61,204 nucleotides of DNA from Muricomes intestini (GTDB lineage: Bacteria; Bacillota; Clostridia; Lachnospirales; Lachnospiraceae), in the NCBI RefSeq assembly GCF_004346165.1, contig NZ_SLZZ01000020.1:1-61204 (forward strand), written 5' to 3'. Of the stretch, positions 8,992-17,491 are shown piece after piece (the first letter of the stretch is position 1; every line of letters begins with the position of its first letter). The position numbers and the translations under genes were made by a program. The notes beneath the pieces are model-generated. The model searched no databases, was not told where the DNA came from, and saw only the letters and a program-made list of their open reading frames with translations.

Positions 8992-10519
8992 GATTTTTTC
9001 CTCCTGCCATCAGCAGACCAATTGTGTTCTCGTCCACAGTCCCCTGTTTGAAAGTATCCTGGATTTTTCCATCATAAATGACCGCAATTGTGTCGGAAAC
9101 ATTCATAACTTCATCCAGCTCAAAAGAAATCAAGAGAACTGCTTTTCCCTTATCTCGTTCCCGGATTAATGTCCTGTGCACTGTCTCAATAGCCCCCACG
9201 TCCAGACCTCTTGTAGGCTGTACCGCAATCAAGATATCCGGATCCATGGCGATTTCCCGTCCTATAATGACTTTCTGCTGATTACCTCCCGAAAGACTTC
9301 CGGCCCTCCTGGAACCACAGTCCTCGGGGCGGACATCATATTCCTGAATCAGTTCTTTTGTAAACTCTTCCATCTCTTTTTTGAGCAGAATTCCCTTTTT
9401 GGAGAATGGGGTCCTTCTGTACTGCTCCAGGACGCAGTTCTCGTTTACCGAAAAATCCAATACCAACCCGCGCTTTTGCCGATCCTCAGGTATAGTACTT
9501 ACACCGCTGTCGATAACTTGTCTTGGAGAAGTATTTTCCAGTGGCTTCCCATTGATAGTGATGTGACCGGATGCAACCGGTGTCAGAGCGTTGATTGCCT
9601 CAACCAGTTCCCTCTGCCCGTTGCCGTCGATTCCTGCGATTCCCACAATCTCGCCTTTTCGTACCTGCAGACTTAAGCCTTTAACTGCATCCAGTTTCCT
9701 GTCGTTTTTCACAATCAGATCTTTAATTTCAAAAACAACCTCCCCCGCATTTGCCGGGGTCTTGTCCACGACAAGCTTCACCTCGTGTCCGACCATCAAT
9801 GTTGCCAGTTCATTTTCCGTTACCCCTTTGACCAGGAGTGTGTCAATATATCTTCCTCTGCGGATAATAGTGCAGATGTCAGAAGAAGCTTTGATTTCCT
9901 TTAGCTTGTGCGTAATAATAATAATGGCCTTGCCGTCCTTTGCCAAATTATTCATAATGGAAATCAGATCATCAATTTCCTGGGGAGTCAGCACCGCTGT
10001 GGGCTCATCCAGGATGAGCAGCTCAGCACCCCGATACAATGCTTTTAGAATCTCCACTCTCTGCTGCATCCCGACGGAGATATCACTGACTTTTGCATCC
10101 GGATCTACTTCCAGGCCGTATTTTTCTACAATATCCAATATCTTCTTCCTGGCTTTTTTCGCATCTACAATTCCCATATGGGATGTGATTTCATTTCCCA
10201 GAACGATATTTTGTGTCACCGTAAAGTCATCGACCAGCATAAAATGCTGATGAACCATTCCGATCCCGTGTTCAATTGCCACATTCGGATTTTTAATATC
10301 CACTTTTTCTCCGTTTATGAAGATTTCTCCTTCATCAGCCTGATAGAGACCATACAGGATGTTCATAAGAGTACTTTTTCCTGCTCCGTTCTCGCCCAGC
10401 AAGGAGTGAATACTGCCTTTTTTCACATTCAGATTCATATCCTGCAGAGCACAAAAAGAGCCGAAACGTTTTGTGATTCCATGCATCTGCACCGCGTATT
10501 CGCTGCTTTCCCCAGCCAT
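8984..10519 (-). CDS. nupO: Nucleoside ABC transporter, double ATP-binding protein (NupO type)
   Basis: A 511-residue protein with two fused ABC domains, as in sugar and BMP-type nucleoside importers. Domain 1 has GENGAGKST (about residues 40-48) and LLILDEPTAVLTP; domain 2 has the degenerate GIDGNGQRE loop and an LSGGNQQKV signature. The second domain's altered Walker A is normal for this class. It lies 23 bp after the binding lipoprotein gene and overlaps the first permease gene. Confidence 0.92.
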   Translation of the reverse strand: MAGESSEYAVQMHGITKRFGSFCALQDMNLNVKKGSIHSLLGENGAGKSTLMNILYGLYQADEGEIFINGEKVDIKNPNVAIEHGIGMVHQHFMLVDDFTVTQNIVLGNEITSHMGIVDAKKARKKILDIVEKYGLEVDPDAKVSDISVGMQQRVEILKALYRGAELLILDEPTAVLTPQEIDDLISIMNNLAKDGKAIIIITHKLKEIKASSDICTIIRRGRYIDTLLVKGVTENELATLMVGHEVKLVVDKTPANAGEVVFEIKDLIVKNDRKLDAVKGLSLQVRKGEIVGIAGIDGNGQRELVEAINALTPVASGHITINGKPLENTSPRQVIDSGVSTIPEDRQKRGLVLDFSVNENCVLEQYRRTPFSKKGILLKKEMEEFTKELIQEYDVRPEDCGSRRAGSLSGGNQQKVIIGREIAMDPDILIAVQPTRGLDVGAIETVHRTLIRERDKGKAVLLISFELDEVMNVSDTIAVIYDGKIQDTFKQGTVDENTIGLLMAGGKNHG

Positions 10520-10542
10520 ATTGTTATCTCCTTTCGCGAGTT

Positions 10543-11604
10543 CTACTTTGCAACAAATTCATTGTATTCATCCTCTGTAGATGGGGCTGTGAGCTCACCG
10601 CTCTTAATCTTGTCTGCGACTGCCAGAGTTTCCTCGTATACGCCTTCCGGCATATTTCCGTGTTCCTCTGGTATGCCCACACACTCTTCCTTCAATCCGT
10701 AGGTCAGTGTCTGGCCGCCGATCTCCCCGCTGTTCATTGCATCAAGGGAAACTTCTTTTACAGCTTTTCCAACTAATTTCAGAGCTGAAGTCAACACATT
10801 GTCCGGTGCAAGGTAAGCCTGATCTCTGTCAACTCCAATCACCCACTTGTCTGCTTCCTTTGCAGCCTCGATAACGCCTGTTCCGCTTCCGCCTGCCGCA
10901 TGGTATACGACATCGCACCCTTCAGAATACATTTTGCTCGCAATAGCTTTTCCTTTGGCAGCATCGCTGAAGCTCTCCGCATACTGTACTGACACTTTAA
11001 TATCCTTCCCCAGCTCTTTTGCAGCATACTGCACACCTGCCTCATACCCATACTGGAACTGGTCAATCAGGCCTGAGGCGATTCCGCCGACAAAACCGAC
11101 CTGGTTTGTCTCTGTAGTCTTTCCTGCCACATAGCCTACCATAAAGGAAGGCTCCTGAGCGCGGAACATTACGCCTGTTACATTATCCGGCGTATTCTCA
11201 TAGGCGTTGTCCACAATCGCATACTGAAGGTCCGGGTTGCTCTGGGCAGCTTCTTCTATCGCGTCCGCACATGCATAGCCCACACCCCACAGAAGAGTTG
11301 CACCTTTGTCACCGAGACGTTCCAGATTTGTCACAAAATCAGAGACCTGCTTAGACTCGATATAGTTTACCTCTGCCCCCGTCTCTTCGCTTAACTCCTG
11401 CAGTCCTTCCCATGCAGACTGATTAAAAGACTGGTCATTGATTCCGCCGGTATCTGTAATCATTGCTACAGAGTAGTCACTCTTTTTCTCTGATGAATCA
11501 CTGCCTGATTTCTCCTTGTCCCCACCCTTGGAGCCGCCGCATGCCGCCAGTGAGATTGTCAGAGCTGCTGCCAGCCCAAGTGCCAATGCCTTTTTGAATT
11601 TCAT
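10543..11604 (-). CDS. nupN: BMP-family nucleoside-binding lipoprotein (NupN type)
   Basis: A 353-residue basic-membrane-protein (BMP/PnrA) lipoprotein. The signal peptide ends in LAACGG with lipid-anchored C22. The BMP core is clear: VAMITDTGGINDQSFNQSAW, then the FVGG and VIGVDRDQ segments. PnrA relatives bind purine and pyrimidine nucleosides. Its ribosome binding site follows a hairpin (11619-11639), which may set its higher expression relative to the genes upstream. Confidence 0.9.
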   Translation of the reverse strand: MKFKKALALGLAAALTISLAACGGSKGGDKEKSGSDSSEKKSDYSVAMITDTGGINDQSFNQSAWEGLQELSEETGAEVNYIESKQVSDFVTNLERLGDKGATLLWGVGYACADAIEEAAQSNPDLQYAIVDNAYENTPDNVTGVMFRAQEPSFMVGYVAGKTTETNQVGFVGGIASGLIDQFQYGYEAGVQYAAKELGKDIKVSVQYAESFSDAAKGKAIASKMYSEGCDVVYHAAGGSGTGVIEAAKEADKWVIGVDRDQAYLAPDNVLTSALKLVGKAVKEVSLDAMNSGEIGGQTLTYGLKEECVGIPEEHGNMPEGVYEETLAVADKIKSGELTAPSTEDEYNEFVAK

Positions 11605-11618
11605 AATGTTGTTTCCTC

Positions 11619-11639
11619 CTCAACTTGAATTGTGTTGAG
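11619..11639 (-). promoter_or_regulatory. Intercistronic hairpin before the BMP lipoprotein gene
   Basis: CTCAAC and GTTGAG pair across a 9-nt loop in the 80-bp gap between yjjW and the BMP gene, and the stem ends directly at the GGAGG ribosome binding site. It may stabilise the downstream mRNA after processing or tune translation. Weak stem (6 bp), so tentative. Confidence 0.35.
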
Positions 11640-11684
11640 CCCTTGCTTTTAAAGCAGAGCTTTTTTGGGGTTTCCTGTACTGTC

Positions 11685-12539
11685 TTAGACAATACGTATA
11701 TTAGAAAAGCCGCATAAACCGGCGATTCTTTCCCATTCTCTCATCTTTTCATAAGATGGCGTTTCCCTGTCCTTAAGCTTTGTACTAACTCCATGATTTC
11801 TAAACGCAATAAGCTTCAGGGTAAATTGATTCAGGTATTTTTCTACATTTTCAGCGATGCCTCGGATTGTGGCTTCCACATCAACCTCCGGCTCCAGACA
11901 TACTATGCGGACTTCTTCAAGCTTGTGCTCTTCTGCCAGGTAGACCAGATTCTTCTTTACAATATCATTTTCGCCCTGTGTCAGCCTGTAAAATACTTCT
12001 TTATCCCAGGCTTTCACATCCAGCATGACCTTATCACAATACTTCATCAATTCCGGATATCTTGAAAAATCCGTACAGCCATTGCTGTCAATATAGCAGG
12101 TTAGTCCCTTGGTCTTTACCAGCTCAAAAAGCTCTGTCAAAAATTCCGGGTATAAGGTGCACTCACCGCCGGAAACAGTGATTCCCCGGATAAAGGGTAT
12201 GTTTTTACTCACCTGCTCAAAAACCTCCGACGCTTCCATATAACGGATTTTTGGGGAAGCAGAATATGGACAGACACGAATACAGTTATCACATTGGATA
12301 CATTTTGTCTCGTCCCATATTACTGCACCGCGTCTTCCCTCTCCTGCGCCCTTCTTAAGCGTGAGGGCCTGCACCGGGCACTTATCCACACAAATTCCAC
12401 ACCCGATACACATTCTCTGTGTCTCCGGGTTGTGGCAGTATGCACAGGCGATATTGCATTTCTGTAGAAAAATGGAAGTGCGGTTTCCCGGACCGTCCAC
12501 CACGCTCAAAGGTATGATTTTATTGACCGGCGCTCTCAA
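11685..12539 (-). CDS. yjjW: YjjW-family glycyl radical enzyme activase
   Basis: A 284-residue radical SAM enzyme that installs the glycyl radical on its partner. The SAM cluster motif is C28-x3-C32-x2-C35. Between it and the rest of the barrel is a two-cluster ferredoxin insert with C44-x2-C47-x2-C50-x3-C54 and C80-x2-C83-x2-C86-x3-C90, as in other activases of the non-PFL type. A GG(E) SAM-binding segment (TVSGGECTLYP) follows. Its start overlaps the stop of the yjjI gene by 4 bp, so the pair is translated together. Confidence 0.9.
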   Translation of the reverse strand: MRAPVNKIIPLSVVDGPGNRTSIFLQKCNIACAYCHNPETQRMCIGCGICVDKCPVQALTLKKGAGEGRRGAVIWDETKCIQCDNCIRVCPYSASPKIRYMEASEVFEQVSKNIPFIRGITVSGGECTLYPEFLTELFELVKTKGLTCYIDSNGCTDFSRYPELMKYCDKVMLDVKAWDKEVFYRLTQGENDIVKKNLVYLAEEHKLEEVRIVCLEPEVDVEATIRGIAENVEKYLNQFTLKLIAFRNHGVSTKLKDRETPSYEKMREWERIAGLCGFSNIRIV

Positions 12540-14032
12540 CTGATGGCCCTGACCTTTCGGTTCTCCAGGTGTGCGTTGCGGTAGTTGTCCCCACCCAGGT
12601 GAACAGTGTTCTGTAAAACCGCCTCACCTTTGTAATAGTGCTCCATGTCACTTCGTTTTACCAGATATCCGGTAATGCGCACCAGATCACTATCGGATGC
12701 ATAAAAGCTGATATATTTATCGCCCAGTTCAAATGCCCCCTTTACAATATCCAGCACTGCCGCCGGGTTATTGCGGCCTGTGGGGTCAAAGGAAAAGATA
12801 TCCGCACAGCCTGTGGGAAAGAATTTATGGAATCTTGCACTGTGGCGCAGGTGGTCAAACATACTGTCCGGCTCTGCCCCTACTGGAATCCTGACCCCAG
12901 AAGTAATACCGTGGTCTGAATCAATGCCAACCTGCGCATGCAGGGCGAAATGTCCGTCAAAAACTTCAGAGTATAATGCATCAGAGTGCCCCGCGTAATC
13001 TGAAATTACGTTCATGATCTCTTCAGCCAAATCATCTGCCTCAGGACTGTGCCCATAGGTCTTGCTCTTGTCATCCATCAGCATATTGGTACACTCTGCA
13101 AGTCCCACTACTCCGTACATGGCCAGAAACTTCTTTCTGTCTATAAACCCTTCTCTTGCAAGAAAAGAACTCTCAAAGAAATTGGACTCTTCTACCAGGA
13201 AACGTATTCTTTCATTCATATAGTCCCCCATATGCTTCAGGCAGTCAGGCAGAAGCTCCTTTAGAAAATGCTCCCTGTCTGTTGCTTCCTCCGCCAGCTT
13301 CGGCAGTACAACTCTGGTTAATGTATAGGAGCCGCCTCCGATAGGCAGAATATTATAGCAGCTCGAAACGCCATAGTCTTCATATGTGTCTTTATGCATC
13401 TTGTGGTTGCAGATAGCCGGATTTGCACAGAATAAGGACGTGTACAATGCCAACTCAGCGTAAGAATCCGGTGTGACATCCGGGTCATATTTTAAAGTCA
13501 GATTTGGCACCGCATTTTGCAGCTCCTTTTCCAGCTGCAGGATAATTCTCCCTGCTCTTGTCTCTTCCGGTCCCAGATTTGCATGGCAAAAACCGTCCGT
13601 AATTGTCCGGTCCAGATAAATCAGAAACAGCTTTATCTTCTTTGCCGCTTCCTCGTCTGATATCCCGTCTAAAAATGGCTCAATCATCTTATCTATGTTT
13701 CCGAGAAAAACGGGATATGTTGTGATGGACGGCACATGTCGGTAAAAAATCATCAGAAAAGAAAGCAGCTCATCCAAATCCTTCGGCGGGTCAAGTCTTA
13801 AGAACTCACAGCCTTCTCTGATAGCCTTCTCATAGTCCGGCATGATATACCGGGGGCGGTAAGGTGCATGCCCTTCACTCAAATCACAGATGGCACCTAT
13901 ATCCATATAATGCCGGGTTTTCTCCGGTATGTTTAAAATCTCCAGACTGTCCTCCGCAGCATGTGCCAGAGCAACAACCTTTTGCTCATAAGTAAGTCCT
14001 TTCGATGTCACAATATCTAATGTTGTATTCAT
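12536..14032 (-). CDS. yjjI: YjjI-family (DUF3029) glycyl radical enzyme
   Basis: A 498-residue glycyl radical enzyme, much shorter than pyruvate formate-lyase. The radical site is R452-I-T-G455-Y, close to the C-terminus, and the likely active-site Cys is C225 in GVSSCYNILPIGGG. Its physiological reaction is, to my knowledge, not firmly established; E. coli yjjI/yjjW lie beside the deoxyribonucleoside genes deoCABD, and here the pair heads a nucleoside uptake and phosphorolysis operon, which supports a role in nucleoside or pentose metabolism under anaerobiosis. Lead gene of the nine-gene operon. Confidence 0.9.
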   Translation of the reverse strand: MNTTLDIVTSKGLTYEQKVVALAHAAEDSLEILNIPEKTRHYMDIGAICDLSEGHAPYRPRYIMPDYEKAIREGCEFLRLDPPKDLDELLSFLMIFYRHVPSITTYPVFLGNIDKMIEPFLDGISDEEAAKKIKLFLIYLDRTITDGFCHANLGPEETRAGRIILQLEKELQNAVPNLTLKYDPDVTPDSYAELALYTSLFCANPAICNHKMHKDTYEDYGVSSCYNILPIGGGSYTLTRVVLPKLAEEATDREHFLKELLPDCLKHMGDYMNERIRFLVEESNFFESSFLAREGFIDRKKFLAMYGVVGLAECTNMLMDDKSKTYGHSPEADDLAEEIMNVISDYAGHSDALYSEVFDGHFALHAQVGIDSDHGITSGVRIPVGAEPDSMFDHLRHSARFHKFFPTGCADIFSFDPTGRNNPAAVLDIVKGAFELGDKYISFYASDSDLVRITGYLVKRSDMEHYYKGEAVLQNTVHLGGDNYRNAHLENRKVRAIS

Positions 14033-14092
14033 AAATCTTCACCTCTCCATTGATTTGTGGTCTAATATCTCTTTTTCAAGTTCCATAAGCCA

Positions 14093-14098
14093 ATTATA
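14093..14098 (-). promoter_or_regulatory. -10 element of the yjjI-cdd operon promoter
   Basis: TATAAT read on the minus strand, 61 bp before the yjjI start. The predicted transcription start is near 14086. No good -35 hexamer is seen; the place where it should be is next to the 14118-14135 palindrome, as expected for an activator-dependent (class II) promoter. Confidence 0.55.
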
Positions 14099-14117
14099 AC
14101 TTTTAAAAGCACAAATT

Positions 14118-14135
14118 AAAGGACATTTGTCCTTT
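14118..14135. promoter_or_regulatory. Crp/Fnr-type operator candidate
   Basis: AAAGGACATTTGTCCTTT is a perfect 8+8 inverted repeat with a 2-bp centre. Its centre lies about 40.5 bp upstream of the predicted transcription start of the yjjI operon, the classical class II activator position. The operon encodes its own Crp/Fnr-family regulator (6221-6937). Binding is inferred. Confidence 0.6.
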
Positions 14136-14235
14136 TTAGAGGAGTCAGAATCAATTTGTGAAAAGTATACCTTTATCATAATAGTAAATTAGTGAAAACA
14201 CCAGAAAAAGTTGCAGTTTGAGATATCACACAAAG

Positions 14236-14262
14236 GGCCGCCCAGTCAGACATCAGGCGGCC
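14236..14262 (-). terminator. Terminator-like hairpin after the aldo/keto reductase gene
   Basis: GGCCGCC (14236-14242) pairs with GGCGGCC (14256-14262) over a 13-nt loop, 45 bp past the reductase stop on the minus strand. Only a short T stretch (CTTTGTG) follows, so efficiency is uncertain. It separates this gene from the yjjI promoter. Confidence 0.5.
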
Positions 14263-14306
14263 TCTTGTGTTCTTGTGTTCTTGTATTATTATTGACTATA
14301 TTTCGG

Positions 14307-15140
14307 TTAAAACTCCTCGTATGAGCTTGGATCCTGATTATTTAAGCGCCCGTCGGACCGTGTCAGTCTGCATATCGTAGCAATTTCATCCTCCGTCAAT
14401 GCAAAATCAAAGATTGAAATATTTTCCACTTGATGCTGCAGGGAAGCAGCCTTAGGGATTGGCAGTGTTCCCATCTGGATATGCCAGCGCAGTATTACCT
14501 GTGAAACTGTTTTTGTGTGCGCTGCCGCTATCTCTTGGATTACCTCATTCATCAGGATTTCATTTCCTCTTCCCAGAGGACTCCATGCTTCTGTCAATAT
14601 ACCGTGCGCTGTATTCCAGTTACGCGCCTCCTCCTGATTGAAATAGGGATGGAGCTCAATCTGATTCACACTTGGCAGAACACCGGTCTCTTTCTCCAGC
14701 CTCTCTAAATGCTCCGGCAGAAAATTGCAGACTCCGGCAGATCTTATCAGTCCTCGTTTTTTTGCCTCAAGCATTGCCTGCCATGCGTCTACATACCGGT
14801 CAGTTTTAGGATTTGGCCAGTGTATTAAATACAAGTCATAATAATCCAGACCTGCCCGGTACAGGGATTCCTCAATTGTCTGCAGTGCCTCATTGTAAGC
14901 ATGATGACGTCCGGGAAGCTTTGATGTAATAAGCAGTTTTTCTCTGGGGACAGAGCATTCCCTTACAGCCTTTCCAACCGCTCCCTCATTCTCATAATTG
15001 AATGCACTGTCAATTAACCGGTAACCGGCATCAACAGCGGCTTTGATAGATGTAACACCCCTTTCCCCGTTAAGCTCATACGTGCCAAAACCAATAAGCG
15101 GTATTCTCAATCCGTCATTTAATACTTTTTCTTCAATCAT
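14307..15140 (-). CDS. Aldo/keto reductase
   Basis: A 277-residue NADPH-type aldo/keto reductase of the AKR5-like short form (2,5-diketogluconate reductase/YtbE relatives). The catalytic tetrad is complete: D44, Y49, K74 and H107 (in LIHWPNP), and the cofactor-side segment IPIPKAAS is present. It reduces aldehydes or ketones in the cytosol; substrate unknown. It lies 43 bp after a PHP phosphoesterase gene on the same strand and could be cotranscribed with it. Confidence 0.88.
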   Translation of the reverse strand: MIEEKVLNDGLRIPLIGFGTYELNGERGVTSIKAAVDAGYRLIDSAFNYENEGAVGKAVRECSVPREKLLITSKLPGRHHAYNEALQTIEESLYRAGLDYYDLYLIHWPNPKTDRYVDAWQAMLEAKKRGLIRSAGVCNFLPEHLERLEKETGVLPSVNQIELHPYFNQEEARNWNTAHGILTEAWSPLGRGNEILMNEVIQEIAAAHTKTVSQVILRWHIQMGTLPIPKAASLQHQVENISIFDFALTEDEIATICRLTRSDGRLNNQDPSSYEEF

Positions 15141-15183
15141 CTTTTACCTCATTTCTGCACCCTCTGCGTTATCCTTTTAATAG

Positions 15184-15828
15184 TTACACGGCCGCAGCAG
15201 CCTTTGGCATATCCCATAGATAGTATTTTCCATGTTTATAATATGCAGGCCGGCAACCGCCCCGTTTAAATACTGCAATAAATTCTTCCAACGTCCTTAC
15301 CTTTTCCGGAAAATAGGTTGCATAAATTCCCACTTTTTCCGGAACATGACAGTCACTTGCCCCTACGCTCACAAGACCAAGCCGGTTTGCATAATCTGCC
15401 GCTTTCTGGTTGGCCTCTATATCGGTACTGCCATTTAATACTTCTACCCCGTCAAGTCCTTCCAGCTCGTTTAGCCTCTCACCCAGCCCTCGGTTATTAT
15501 TCCTAAATGGGTGGGCACTGAAACAGATACCTCCCTGCTTTTTCACATAAGAAATGAACTTCTGGGCATCAATCCGCTCTCTGGGATATTCATCAATTCC
15601 AAATGCTACAATGTCCCCCTGAAGTGAGAAATACTCTATTCCGACGAAAATAGGGAAACCGGTTTTCTCCGAATACTGTGCAGCATACTCCTTAAGTCCC
15701 ATACTATCGTGGTCTGTAATACAAATGCCCTGCAGCCCTCTGACTCTCGCTATATCCACAATTTCTTCAAGAGCAAGAAGGCTGTCCTTTGAATATGTCA
15801 TCTCGTGCATATGAAGATCAATAAACAT
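15184..15828 (-). CDS. PHP-domain phosphoesterase
   Basis: A 214-residue PHP-fold metal-dependent hydrolase. Metal motifs are visible in order: DLHMHE (residues 4-9), ITDHDS, a Glu in GIEYF, FSAHPF and GASDCHVPEKVG near the C-terminus. Stand-alone PHP proteins include nucleoside 3',5'-bisphosphate and oligoribonucleotide phosphatases such as YciV/RNase AM and histidinol phosphatases; this short form cannot be assigned further. Confidence 0.82.
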   Translation of the reverse strand: MFIDLHMHEMTYSKDSLLALEEIVDIARVRGLQGICITDHDSMGLKEYAAQYSEKTGFPIFVGIEYFSLQGDIVAFGIDEYPRERIDAQKFISYVKKQGGICFSAHPFRNNNRGLGERLNELEGLDGVEVLNGSTDIEANQKAADYANRLGLVSVGASDCHVPEKVGIYATYFPEKVRTLEEFIAVFKRGGCRPAYYKHGKYYLWDMPKAAAAV

Positions 15829-15933
15829 TTAAATACCTCCTGTTTCCTTTTTCCTATGCACAAATCGTATCATCATTCGGCTTCCATTGCTAATTGGATT
15901 TTTGAATAAATGTATTTTATTTATAGCCATTTT

Positions 15934-17142
15934 CTATATGTCGCGAAGCTGTTCCCAGATTATCCGGCTGACTGATTCCCATGAAAGATGCTCCAGCCGG
16001 ACTTCGGTTGTTTCCCTATCTTTCACTGCTTTTAGAAGGGCAGCTGACAAACGTCGTTCAAATCTGGGAAGCTCTGCTTCAGGCACATCATCTGCATTTT
16101 CTGTTTCAGGAGGCTCTACAAACAGGATTCCATTTCCTGGAGCGCAGGACTCCATCCACTGCCGAATTCCCGGCAAGTCTGTCGACACCACTTTTAGGCC
16201 GCACGCCAAGGCCTCCATCAGAACCAACGGCAGACCTTCATAAAAGGACGGCAGTACAAGAATATCACTGTCCCTGAACTCAGCTGCCAGCTGCTTCTGC
16301 GACAGCTTTCCCAGCATAAGTACCGGGTATTTACATGTCTCCGCAAGCCGGCAGATTTCTTCATATTCCCTTTGATTTCCATAGCCTCCCGCCAGCTTGA
16401 GCACCAATTCGGATTCTCCATATTCCAAATACTCAAGGCTTCTGATCAGACTCATGACTCCCTTTTTTCCTGCCAGCTTACCTGCAAAAATGAGCTGTAT
16501 CCTGTCTCCTTTTTTTCGTCCTTTTTTATCTTTTTTCCTGTAAAATATCCGGCTGTTATATCCGATTCCAACTACACGAATCTTCCGGGAGGGATACCCG
16601 TAGACTTTCTCAATCTTCTCTTTCAGTTCACCCTGCAGGGCAAACACAATGTCAAGCTTTTGTATTTGTTCTCTTACATAGCCCCGCTGAAGCTCAGTTT
16701 TCAACATCTGCCTTATGTCGGTGCCATGGCAGATACCTGCCACTTTATGGTCCGGAAAAGCCTCTCTGACCCAGGCTGTCAGAAGGTAAAGATGATGACA
16801 TAAAATAACATCCGGCGCAAATTCTTCCACAGCCTTTCGCACCTGCTTCATGGCCCCATCCCGAAATTTATCCACCATATCCGCTGTCATTTTCCCATAT
16901 ACTGTACTTTTATATGGCATCTCATCCGACATACCCGGAATAGCAAAGGGAATGTCACCCGTACAATAGTAAACCGGGTAAAACTGAACCCCCTCAGGAA
17001 ATACGATCGAATCTTCTTTGTACACTCCGGCGGATACGGCCTGGGGACTTCCAAGTGTATGAAATCCCCTCACCAACTCCAGCAGGTAGATTCCGCTTCC
17101 TGTGCTGTCAGGCTTCTGCGCGGATATGCTTAAAATTTTCAT
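15934..17142 (-). CDS. GT4-family glycosyltransferase
   Basis: A 402-residue GT-B fold retaining glycosyltransferase. The C-terminal donor domain has FAGKLAGKKGV and the E-x7-E region YEGLPLVLMEALACGLKVVS. The N-terminal domain opens directly with a Rossmann-type start (MKILSISAQKPDSTGSGIY). No membrane anchor is seen. Acceptor and sugar are unknown, and no surface-polysaccharide genes lie nearby, so it may act on glycolipids or a secondary product. Confidence 0.85.
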   Translation of the reverse strand: MKILSISAQKPDSTGSGIYLLELVRGFHTLGSPQAVSAGVYKEDSIVFPEGVQFYPVYYCTGDIPFAIPGMSDEMPYKSTVYGKMTADMVDKFRDGAMKQVRKAVEEFAPDVILCHHLYLLTAWVREAFPDHKVAGICHGTDIRQMLKTELQRGYVREQIQKLDIVFALQGELKEKIEKVYGYPSRKIRVVGIGYNSRIFYRKKDKKGRKKGDRIQLIFAGKLAGKKGVMSLIRSLEYLEYGESELVLKLAGGYGNQREYEEICRLAETCKYPVLMLGKLSQKQLAAEFRDSDILVLPSFYEGLPLVLMEALACGLKVVSTDLPGIRQWMESCAPGNGILFVEPPETENADDVPEAELPRFERRLSAALLKAVKDRETTEVRLEHLSWESVSRIIWEQLRDI

Positions 17143-17144
17143 CT

Positions 17145-17309
17145 TCAGTCTCCAGTTGGCTCCATCTCATTCAATGACCACAGTTTTTCAGGTCTTACTT
17201 CGAGCTTCTCCAGCACTTTACTCCATATAAGCTCCTCGTGACGGGGCACGTTTGCCACAAAACGTGTTTTCAATGTTTCAAGTAATTCTATAGGTTTTCC
17301 GTAGTTTTT
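17145..17309 (-). pseudogene. DUF4256 protein, N-terminal remnant
   Basis: A minus-strand open stretch after a stop encodes PIELLETLKTRF followed by RHEELIWSKVLEKLEVRPEK and LWSLNEME, then stops at 17145-17147. This is the N-terminal part of DUF4256 proteins (about 185 residues), whose function is unknown to me. No start codon is present in frame and the remaining two thirds are missing, so it is a gene fragment. It ends 3 bp from the glycosyltransferase start. Confidence 0.6.
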
Positions 17310-17491
17310 TCAACGAATTTCCGCTGTTTCTACTATGTATAAAGTGCCATTTCCGCACCCTTTACATTTTATTCCCGCTTGGCTCGTTGCTCGCGGGAAT
17401 AAAATCATTTGCTTGTTAAATGTATAATATAACATGTATGTGCTTGTGTCAATTATTTATACAAACTTTTGCTTTTATTTCTAATTTAAAT
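17310..17491. other. Non-coding stretch with a long hairpin
   Basis: No gene is visible between the DUF4256 fragment and the dispersed element. The main structure is the 13-bp stem hairpin at 17366-17405, followed by AT-rich sequence. Confidence 0.5.
17366..17405. repeat. Perfect 13-bp stem hairpin
   Basis: ATTTTATTCCCGC (17366-17378) and GCGGGAATAAAAT (17393-17405) form a perfect stem around a 14-nt loop. The stem motif ATTCCCGC recurs next to the hairpin downstream of feoB (21902-21909), suggesting a dispersed hairpin family. It could also act as a bidirectional terminator because the stem ends are A/T runs. Confidence 0.5.

Noticed and set aside
9591-10250. 219-residue plus-strand frame opposite the nucleoside ATPase gene
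   Set aside because: Ser/Ile-rich antisense shadow of a strongly conserved ABC ATPase.
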